Positions 57,858-64,000 of a stretch of 64,000 nucleotides of DNA are shown here, in pieces. Each line of letters begins with the position of its first letter. Within the stretch, counting starts at the first letter, position 1. Under the pieces are notes generated by a model, which was not told the DNA's origin, searched no databases, and saw nothing but the letters and a program-made list of their open reading frames with translations. This DNA is from Brochothrix thermosphacta DSM 20171 = FSL F6-1036 (GTDB taxonomy: Bacteria > Bacillota > Bacilli > Lactobacillales > Listeriaceae). The DNA lies in contig NZ_CP145608.1 of assembly GCF_036884295.1 (NCBI RefSeq), positions 1,116,001 through 1,180,000 on the forward strand. The letters are read 5' to 3'. The translations under genes were made by a program, and so were the position numbers.

Positions 57858-58740
57858 ACATCTTAGTCAATGGATCAATCAACGAATAACGTCATTTAAT
57901 CCTTGGACCAATGTATATGGTTTAGTTAGATCTATCTTCGCTTTTTCCTTGTTTATCACTTTATTCTTCAATGATGCTACGCTATTATTTAGACCTTCAT
58001 CTGGGAACCCGACATGGGTTAAAACAGATACGTTAAGTATGTTTTCGTTTGTTCCTGAAACCTCTTTTGCACTAAATTTAATTCGTATTATATGTTTAAT
58101 CTTATTGCTGGTTGTTATGAGTGGTTGGCGTCCGCGTGTCACTTCTCTTTTTCATCTTTATATTGCCTACAGTATTAATTCTGGTGCGACAACTATAGAT
58201 GGTGGAGAACAAGTTAATTTAGTAATGGCATTACTGTTATTACCGATTGCTCTTACGGATAATCGCAAATGGCATTGGCAAAATATAAGTTCAATTAATC
58301 GTCACTATAGCAAAACAATTGCCTATATTGCTTATGTTTTTATTCGCATACAAGTTGCGATTTTATACTTCCATTCATTTACAGCTAAATTAGATAATGA
58401 TGAATGGCTAGATGGTACTGCTGTTTATTATTATCTATTAGATCCAATGCTTGGTTTACCAAACTTTCTAATGAACCCACTGCACTTTTTGTTAGCAAGT
58501 CCTTTTATAGTTGTGATTACGTGGGTAACATTATTTATTCAACTGCTGCTAGTCTGCGCTTTATTTATGAGTAAAAATAACTGGTCAAAAGTTTTGTGGT
58601 GTGCCGTATTATTTCATGAATTAATTGCTGTTTTACTCGGTTTAATAAGCTTTTCAATTGCAATGTTAGCAATGTTGATTATTTATTTACGACCATTAGA
58701 GCAAGTGTTTGTATGGCAAAAAAATAAGAGGAGGAAGTAG
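57850..58740 (+). CDS. SdpB-like membrane protein (HTTM family)
   Basis: 296 residues, several helices. The start NPWTNVYGLVRSIFAFSLFITL and the SINSGATTIDGGEQVNLVMALLLLPIALTD and IRIQVAILYFHSFTAKLDNDEWLDGTAVYYYL segments match the SdpB/HTTM (vitamin K-dependent carboxylase-like) membrane family. Required partner of SdpA in toxin maturation in Bacillus. ATG 57850 or TTG 57847; start overlaps the end of sdpA. Confidence 0.87.
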   Translation: MIRHLSQWINQRITSFNPWTNVYGLVRSIFAFSLFITLFFNDATLLFRPSSGNPTWVKTDTLSMFSFVPETSFALNLIRIICLILLLVVMSGWRPRVTSLFHLYIAYSINSGATTIDGGEQVNLVMALLLLPIALTDNRKWHWQNISSINRHYSKTIAYIAYVFIRIQVAILYFHSFTAKLDNDEWLDGTAVYYYLLDPMLGLPNFLMNPLHFLLASPFIVVITWVTLFIQLLLVCALFMSKNNWSKVLWCAVLFHELIAVLLGLISFSIAMLAMLIIYLRPLEQVFVWQKNKRRK

Positions 58741-58741
58741 G

Positions 58742-59368
58742 ATGAAACGTTCTTTAAAACACATTATTATAGCAATTGTTGTGGTTTGTTGTTTTGCTAG
58801 TGCAAGTCACTATTTCACACAATCTCAGAAAACTCAAGCAAGCGCTTTAACAAAGAATTTTAGTGGTGAGGAACTTTATCGAGGTATTTTCTTTTTTCAA
58901 GGTGAAGCAGGTAAAAAAATGAATGTAGAAGTCGCTAAGCAGGTGGAAAAAGCACAATCAAAACCTGAAACAAAACAATTTATTGATGAAAATATTGCGT
59001 ATGTAAAAAAACAAGATCCTGATTACTTTAAAAAATTAGAACAGGCGATATATATAAAAGATTTTGTGAAAGTGAAACAACAAATTGCTCAAGGTAGTAA
59101 GTATTTTCAAGAAAATATGAAATCTTTCAATATGGAAGTACAAAACTCTCTTGATAGTTCTAGACAATTAGTTGCCGGACTTCTTGTTGTGGTATATGCA
59201 GGACTTATTTTCACAACTGTTGCAGGAGCAGCACATCTTGCTTACACCGTCAGCGTATATGTACAGGTAGGGATTAAACACTCAAAAGTAACCTATTATG
59301 AGGGGGATAATAATAGTAGATTTGGATTCGAAAAATTAATCAATAACGTTATTGAAAACTTTAATTAA
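58742..59368 (+). CDS. SdpC-like antimicrobial peptide precursor
   Basis: 208 residues. Signal peptide (HIIIAIVVVCCFASASHYF), SdpC family region NFSGEELYRGIFFFQGEAGKK, a helical spacer, then a hydrophobic segment (SRQLVAGLLVVVYAGLIFTT, VAGAAHLAYTVSVYVQVG) that should yield the active peptide, and a polar tail. In B. subtilis SDP two cysteines form a disulfide; here the only cysteines are in the signal peptide, so the mature toxin would have none. RBS AGGAGG, 1 bp after sdpB. Confidence 0.87.
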   Translation: MKRSLKHIIIAIVVVCCFASASHYFTQSQKTQASALTKNFSGEELYRGIFFFQGEAGKKMNVEVAKQVEKAQSKPETKQFIDENIAYVKKQDPDYFKKLEQAIYIKDFVKVKQQIAQGSKYFQENMKSFNMEVQNSLDSSRQLVAGLLVVVYAGLIFTTVAGAAHLAYTVSVYVQVGIKHSKVTYYEGDNNSRFGFEKLINNVIENFN

Positions 59369-60072
59369 CCACCAAATTATAAAAATATTTTTGTTTTTAA
59401 TTGAAGAGAAATATTTTATTGTATTATCAGTGATTTAATTACTTTGTTATTAGTAATGTATAAATTTAAAAAGACGTTTAATTGATTGGAAGTACAGTTA
59501 ATATTTAATCTTTGATAATATATATTTGAGAAAAATTTTATTGTGGTATCAGTTATAAGTGTTAACTGATACTTACATAGGGAGTGATTATTTTAAAAAA
59601 CCTATATTTCAATTTCGAACCAGCGCACTATTTTTATTGGTTCTATCAATGACTATTGTTGCCAGAGTAAGATTTCGATACTGCTGGCTATGCTTCAAAA
59701 CTTGAGCAATCGTTTGTGTTTTTGTAGAACTTAATTTTTCAGGCAGGTTCATGATGATAAACACAAGTTAATATATTCATCATTAGCGTATACTCTCTGA
59801 TAGAGCAGTCACAATTAAACTAAAAAATCTCGTGATATTAAGATCTTATCCTGTTATTTTAATTCCCATCGAATAATACCATCGGCATGGTAAAAGACCA
59901 ACCATTTTTTTAAAAATTAAATATGAAGTTATCGAACAAAAATGATGTTTAATTATATTCGTCGTTGCTTCCATAAGTTTTATTACAGGAGGAACAGGTG
60001 TCAGTTTGCTAGTCCAATCAGGAAGTATCGTTGGGGTTACTTTTTAAATTAAGTTGAAAAGGAGTTTTTTAG
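59369..60072. other. 704-bp gap between sdpC-like and sdpI-like genes with gene debris
   Basis: No intact gene. A minus-strand frame at about 59610-59751 (NLPEKLSSTKTQTIAQVLK, HSQQYRNLTLATIVIDRT) and a plus-strand frame ending at 60047 (VASISFITGGTGVSLLVQSG, hydrophobic) look like remains of lost genes; I cannot name them. No terminator or promoter is obvious. Confidence 0.4.
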
Positions 60073-60702
60073 ATGAAAAAACAACTGCTTTATTTTATTC
60101 TACTTAATATTGCTGCAGTTTTTTTCTGGTGGTTAATTTGGGAGTCGTTACCTGATCAATTGCCAATGCATTCTGATGGGGCGAGGATTAATGCCTATGA
60201 ACCTAAAATGCACACATTTATTACTATAACTATTTGTGTTGTAGGCTTTAGTCTATTGATGTTTATCCTATCGATTTGGCTCCTTAAATCAAAAGAAATA
60301 AGTGACAATATAACAAGGCAACAAGTAATACGTGTGCTCAATATAGTTCAAGTGATAAGCGTTGTTTTTCTAGTGCTAATTGCGCCAATGATGACCAACC
60401 AAGCACCGTATAAATATTTAGCGTTTGCTTTTCCATTAGTCCTTTTATATGAAGTTATTTTCAATCCAATTTTAAAAGTGCCTGTTTCGGGTATGTCAGC
60501 TAAGGTCTTAGGTTATCAGATTGTTAAGTACCATTTGACACAAACAGAACGAAAAGCATACGCTGTTATCGTCGTATTTTTAATTGTGTATAACTTCTTT
60601 TCAACTGATTTAACATGGTTTCTCTTGCAGTCAACTGTTTTTGTGGTTCTGTTGATGAAAATGGCTTTAAGTCTTTTAAATGAAGTTGAAAAAACAAAAT
60701 GA
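60073..60702 (+). CDS. SdpI-like immunity protein, copy 1 (DUF1648 domain)
   Basis: 209 residues with six likely helices. The DUF1648 signature LIWESLPDQLPMHSDGARINAYEPK follows the first helix. SdpI in Bacillus both protects against SDP and signals to the repressor SdpR; no SdpR-like gene is present here. RBS AAAAGGAG. Next to the sdpABC-like genes and duplicated. Confidence 0.87.
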   Translation: MKKQLLYFILLNIAAVFFWWLIWESLPDQLPMHSDGARINAYEPKMHTFITITICVVGFSLLMFILSIWLLKSKEISDNITRQQVIRVLNIVQVISVVFLVLIAPMMTNQAPYKYLAFAFPLVLLYEVIFNPILKVPVSGMSAKVLGYQIVKYHLTQTERKAYAVIVVFLIVYNFFSTDLTWFLLQSTVFVVLLMKMALSLLNEVEKTK

Positions 60703-60768
60703 TTTTAAGTGTAAGTTGCTATTTTATAATTTATAGCGCCTATATATAATTGAAAAGGAGTTTTTTAG

Positions 60769-61398
60769 ATGAAAAAACAACTGCTGTATTTTATTCTACT
60801 TAATGTCGCAGGAATTTTTTTCTGGTGGTTAATTTGGGAGTCGTTACCCGATCAGTTACCAATGCATTCTGATGGGGTGAGGGTTAATGCCTATGAACCT
60901 AAAATGCACGCATTTATTACTATTACTATTAGTTTTGCAGGCTTTAGTCTATTGATGTTTATAATATCGATTTGGCTCCTTAAATCAAAAAAAATAGGTG
61001 ACAATATAACAAGGCAACAAGTAATACGTGTGCTCAATATAGTTCAAGTGATAAGCGCTGTTGTATCGGTGCTAAATGTACCAATGATGACCAACCAAGC
61101 ACCGTATAAATATTTGGCGTTCGCTTTTCCCTTAGTCCTTTTGTATGAGGCCATTTTCAATCCAATTTTAAAAGTGCCTGTTACGGGTATGTCAGCTAAG
61201 GTCGTAGGTTATCAGATTGTTAAGTACCGTTTGACACAAACAGAACGAAAAGCATACGTCGTTATCGTCATATTTCTAATGGTGTATAACTTCTTTTCAA
61301 CTGATTTAACGTGGTTTCTCTTGCAGTCAATTGTTTTGATGGTTCTGTTGATGAAAATGACCTTAAGTCTTCTAAATGAAGTTGAAAAAACAAAATGA
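60769..61398 (+). CDS. SdpI-like immunity protein, copy 2 (DUF1648 domain)
   Basis: 209 residues, about 87% identical to copy 1 by hand count. The duplication includes the bases upstream of the start (TTGAAAAGGAGTTTTTTAGATG is shared up to the start). Differences cluster in the second and fourth helices (ITISFAGFSLLMFI, ISAVVSVLNVPMM), which may tune recognition of toxin variants. The gap 61399-61781 behind it has no convincing gene; an overlapping 75-codon frame there is judged spurious. Confidence 0.87.
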   Translation: MKKQLLYFILLNVAGIFFWWLIWESLPDQLPMHSDGVRVNAYEPKMHAFITITISFAGFSLLMFIISIWLLKSKKIGDNITRQQVIRVLNIVQVISAVVSVLNVPMMTNQAPYKYLAFAFPLVLLYEAIFNPILKVPVTGMSAKVVGYQIVKYRLTQTERKAYVVIVIFLMVYNFFSTDLTWFLLQSIVLMVLLMKMTLSLLNEVEKTK

Positions 61399-61701
61399 AA
61401 TTTTTTAACATAATCCATGTAAATAGTTGTACGAAAAACTTATTTATTTCAGTTATGTTAATGTTTTTAGGCTCTATAAATTACAATGTTTGTGAGTTTT
61501 CACTGATAGCTATTTTCATAAAAACACACAGTAACATTTTCAAAGTTCCTATAAAATTAAGTCACTACAACAAATTTATAGGGGGAATTAAAAATATCTT
61601 TTTCCAAAAACATGATGTTTAAAACAACTAGTGAAGGGAATTTTGAGGTTTTTTTTGTACGCATACTTACACAATAATCGTACTAGTCAATTCTCTAAAA
61701 T

Positions 61702-61730
61702 AAAAAAACAGCCACTAATGTGACTGTTCG
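61702..61730 (-). terminator. Terminator of the acetoin reductase gene
   Basis: On the minus strand AACAGTCAC/GTGGCTGTT-type stem followed by seven T. Confidence 0.75.
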
Positions 61731-61781
61731 AGTTATATCAAAAGTAAAGATCAACCATTATTTACATTGTTTATAGAACGA

Positions 61782-62555
61782 TTAGTTATAAACAAGACCA
61801 CCATCTGTTAAAATAGTTTGCCCTGTGATATAGTCAGCGTCATCTGATGCTAAGAATGATACTAAATTCGCAACATCATCAGCAGTTTGGTAACGACCTA
61901 AAGCAATATTACCTGAAAATTTCTTGAAGGCATCACCTGGTTGCATAGAGTCATCACGCGCGACCATTGCTTCGTCAATTCGTTCCCACATACTTGTTTT
62001 GGCTACTCCAGGGCAGTAGGCATTGACAGTTATTTGTTCCGAAGCTAATTCTTTAGCAGCGACATGTGTAAATGCTTTAACCGCATGTTTTGTCGCAGAG
62101 TAGGTACCGAGCATTTCATACGCTTCATGCCCAGCAATACTACAGGCATTAATTACCTTACCTTTAGTACCTTGTTTCATGAATTGTTTTGCGGCTGCTT
62201 GCGTTCCAAAAACCACACCATTGACGTTGATTGAAAACAAGCGATTTAATTGTGCTTCATCAATCTCCAAGAAAGGTGAAACCGCATCAATGCCTGCATT
62301 ATTTATAAATACATCAATATGATCAAAGGCTTTTACAGCTTCTGCAACTAAATTGAGCTGATCTGCCTGTTTCGAAACATCACCGGTGACAGCGACCGCA
62401 TCAATACTGTTGTCTTTAAATTCTTTCAATGTATCGGCGAGCATGTCGCCATTAATATCATGTAATACAAGTTTAAAACCATCTTTCGCTAAACGTTGTG
62501 CAATCCCTTTACCTAAACCACCAGCTGAGCCAGTCACTACTGCTACTTTACTCAT
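61782..62555 (-). CDS. budC: Acetoin/diacetyl reductase, meso-2,3-butanediol dehydrogenase (SDR)
   Basis: 257 residues, classical short-chain dehydrogenase: cofactor motif [14 protein letters not shown], catalytic Ser of [10 protein letters not shown] and YSATKHAVK (Tyr-x-x-x-Lys), and the C-terminal [10 protein letters not shown]. The [18 protein letters not shown] and [12 protein letters not shown] stretches match the BudC/ButA group that reduces diacetyl and acetoin with NADH. AAAGGAG ribosome binding site and a cre-like sequence upstream suggest carbon-catabolite control. Confidence 0.88.
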   Translation of the reverse strand: MSKVAVVTGSAGGLGKGIAQRLAKDGFKLVLHDINGDMLADTLKEFKDNSIDAVAVTGDVSKQADQLNLVAEAVKAFDHIDVFINNAGIDAVSPFLEIDEAQLNRLFSINVNGVVFGTQAAAKQFMKQGTKGKVINACSIAGHEAYEMLGTYSATKHAVKAFTHVAAKELASEQITVNAYCPGVAKTSMWERIDEAMVARDDSMQPGDAFKKFSGNIALGRYQTADDVANLVSFLASDDADYITGQTILTDGGLVYN

Positions 62556-62579
62556 TTAAACATCTCCTTTAGTTAGATT

Positions 62580-62595
62580 TGGTAACCGCTTACAA
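62580..62595 (-). promoter_or_regulatory. cre-like site (CcpA) upstream of the acetoin reductase gene
   Basis: On the minus strand TTGTAAGCGGTTACCA matches the cre consensus WTGNNARCGNWWWCAW at all but one defined position. It lies 25 bp before the start codon, a position that would repress. Confidence 0.5.
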
Positions 62596-62644
62596 GTGCA
62601 TTCTAACAAACCTATTAACAATATGCTAGTGATTTGATTTAAAA

Positions 62645-63523
62645 TTATTTTGCAGGTGGGATGAGTACCTTTTTCTGAGGTCGAATAGCATAAAAAAGAC
62701 CAAAGAATATTGCTAAAATACCAATAATTTGTAACGATGAAGGTAAAAAGCCGATGATAATGATGTCTAGCAAAATCGCAACTGCAGGATCGATAAATAC
62801 CATAAATGAGACGACAGTGGGTGTGAGGTTTCGAATACTACTATAGAGCAGTAAATAGACGATACCGGTATGAACAACACCAGTTAATAAAGCGTAAAAC
62901 CATTGTGTATTTGTTAAATGTTGATAACTATCGTATTTAATAAAAGGAGCAAGTAACACAACTGCTGTAAACATTTGTATTAATGTCGTCATATAAACAC
63001 TTGTTTTATGGAAGGTGGTTCCTAATAACATGGTACTTGCATAGAAGACAGCTGCCAAAAGGCCATAGCTGATGCCTTGCCAATTTGGTGTTTCAGCTGT
63101 GAAAACATCGGTACCCATTATAAAGATAGTTCCGACAAAACAAGCAAACATCGCAATCATAATACCGCGTGATAATTTCTCCCGGTAGATCATTGCCCCA
63201 ACAACGAGCATAAGAATTGGTCCAATGTGGTAAAGCGAGATGGCAACTGTGATAGAAATTACTTCAAATGCTTTGAAAAGGAAAATCCAATTAAAAAGGT
63301 TACTGACGCCAAAGAGTGTAATCATTAACAGTTCGCGTTTGTCCCAGGTTTCTTTTTTATACGTACGGGTGAGTAGCCATACTGCTAAAAGGAATAGTGT
63401 GGCGCAGATTGAACGAACGAAAATCAATTCAATTGCAGGTAAACCAGTCAAGCGTGAAAAAAGTCCGATGGACCCAAAGATTGCCATCGCAATCGATAAT
63501 TGTATTAAAGCTATTTTATTCAT
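62645..63523 (-). CDS. EamA (DMT superfamily) transporter
   Basis: 292 residues in ten hydrophobic helices forming two EamA repeats (IALIQLSIAMAIFGSIGLFSR at the start; GISYGLLAAVFYASTMLLG for the second half). It has PAIELIFVRSICATLFLL and LTPTVVSFMVFIDPAVAILL. Substrate unknown, often amino acids or metabolites. GGGGGGTC ribosome binding site. Confidence 0.88.
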   Translation of the reverse strand: MNKIALIQLSIAMAIFGSIGLFSRLTGLPAIELIFVRSICATLFLLAVWLLTRTYKKETWDKRELLMITLFGVSNLFNWIFLFKAFEVISITVAISLYHIGPILMLVVGAMIYREKLSRGIMIAMFACFVGTIFIMGTDVFTAETPNWQGISYGLLAAVFYASTMLLGTTFHKTSVYMTTLIQMFTAVVLLAPFIKYDSYQHLTNTQWFYALLTGVVHTGIVYLLLYSSIRNLTPTVVSFMVFIDPAVAILLDIIIIGFLPSSLQIIGILAIFFGLFYAIRPQKKVLIPPAK

Positions 63524-63593
63524 AGTGACCCCCCCTGTAGGTTAATGTAATTTTATTATGTAAACTTGAGGCGAAAGGTTTAAGTTTCAGATA

Positions 63594-63622
63594 AAAAAAT
63601 ACGGAGAGTATATCTCCGTATC
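63594..63622 (-). terminator. Terminator after rqcH
   Basis: ATACGGAGA/TCTCCGTAT stem; on the minus strand followed by seven T. Confidence 0.85.
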
Positions 63623-63666
63623 AAGTTTGAATAATAAAGATTGTTTGTATTGCTTATGGTCCTTCG

Positions 63667-64000
63667 TTATTTAGCTTCTAATGACTCAACTAACTCTTTA
63701 TCTGGTGTTACAAAGAGGGTTGTTTGATGATCATAAATAACATAACCAGGCTTAGCGCCATTTGGTTTGTGTACATGTTTGACTAACGTGTAGTCAACTG
63801 GGACTTGCGATGACAGTGATGCTTTAGAGTAGTAGCCGGCAATATTAGCAGCTTCTTCAAGCGTTTCTTGACTTGGCTCTAAGCTTTTCACAATAACATG
63901 TGACCCTGGTAAGTCTTTAACGTGTAGCCAAGTATCCATCTTATGAGCAAAACGATGTGTCAAATAATCATTTTGGATATTATTTCTTCCCACGAACATT
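63667..64000 (-). CDS. rqcH: RqcH / NFACT family protein (3' end only)
   Basis: The frame is open to the window edge and continues beyond it. The visible C-terminal 110 residues are the NFACT-R domain: [53 protein letters not shown] and [28 protein letters not shown]. RqcH adds alanine tails to nascent chains on stalled 50S ribosomes; older annotation calls it fibronectin-binding protein. Confidence 0.93.
   Translation of the reverse strand, partial: MFVGRNNIQNDYLTHRFAHKMDTWLHVKDLPGSHVIVKSLEPSQETLEEAANIAGYYSKASLSSQVPVDYTLVKHVHKPNGAKPGYVIYDHQTTLFVTPDKELVESLEAK

Noticed and set aside
61395-61622. 75-codon open frame after the second sdpI-like gene
   Set aside because: It overlaps the end of the previous gene in another frame, has no ribosome binding site, and its composition is that of AT-rich intergenic DNA.

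Overview
The window is a low-GC Firmicute chromosome, most likely family Listeriaceae. Brochothrix is my best guess, because the gene order resembles Listeria, there are no sporulation genes, and an acetoin/diacetyl reductase is present. The placement rests on remembered gene order and protein motifs, not on a search. No tRNA, rRNA, CRISPR array, intact insertion sequence or prophage was recognised.

Core layout: yqxD (partial)-dnaG-rpoD (1-3225); yidD, ytkD, SAM riboswitch-metK, ung (interrupted by an in-frame stop), asnB, a hypothetical gene, adhP and mnmM (7051-14603); T-box-leuS (19932-22695); lrp-sdaAA-sdaAB (23616-25669, minus strand); a MurJ/YtgP-type flippase, rsuA and zur (25925-28778). 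Next come scattered genes (GNAT, DJ-1/PfpI, Lrp, LacI, DUF3006, a frameshifted hxlR, an NAD(P)-binding protein, a ComEC-like hydrolase), then lspA-rluD. The complete pyrimidine operon pyrR-pyrP-pyrB-pyrC-carA-carB-pyrK-pyrD-pyrF-pyrE (36807-48766) has two PyrR attenuators. The right end holds a NiaP-like transporter, budC-like reductase, an EamA transporter and the 3' end of rqcH.

The accessory content is dominated by antagonism loci. (1) A lactococcin 972-type bacteriocin operon, peptide + DUF1430-type membrane protein + ABC ATPase (3536-6734). (2) A second, minus-strand locus of the same type in which the peptide gene is frameshifted but membrane protein, ATPase and a YxeA-like protein are intact (49201-52745). 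(3) A C-terminal scrap of a third such ATPase (22872-22997). (4) An SDP-like sdpABC toxin locus followed by two near-identical sdpI-like immunity genes (57333-61398). (5) A roughly 5-kb array (14671-19689) with one complete secreted toxin-like gene, three promoterless 3'-terminal toxin cassettes that all begin at the same codon, two shorter tail remnants, and eight copies of a small two-helix membrane protein, probably immunity. Seven of the eight small genes are intact while every extra toxin copy is broken. I do not recognise this family; it is the best candidate here for an undescribed system.

Non-coding structure is also notable. Three tandem minus-strand small RNAs are predicted between leuS and sdaAB (22997-23533). 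They display C-rich loops that would pair with the G-rich ribosome binding sites common in this genome, much like the LhrC RNAs of Listeria. A family of about 120-bp structured repeats starts directly at the stop codons of rluD, carB and (partly) leuS. A cluster of three related membrane-anchored or lipoprotein genes (53553-55418) has no function I can name. One of them carries the best predicted target site for the small RNAs.
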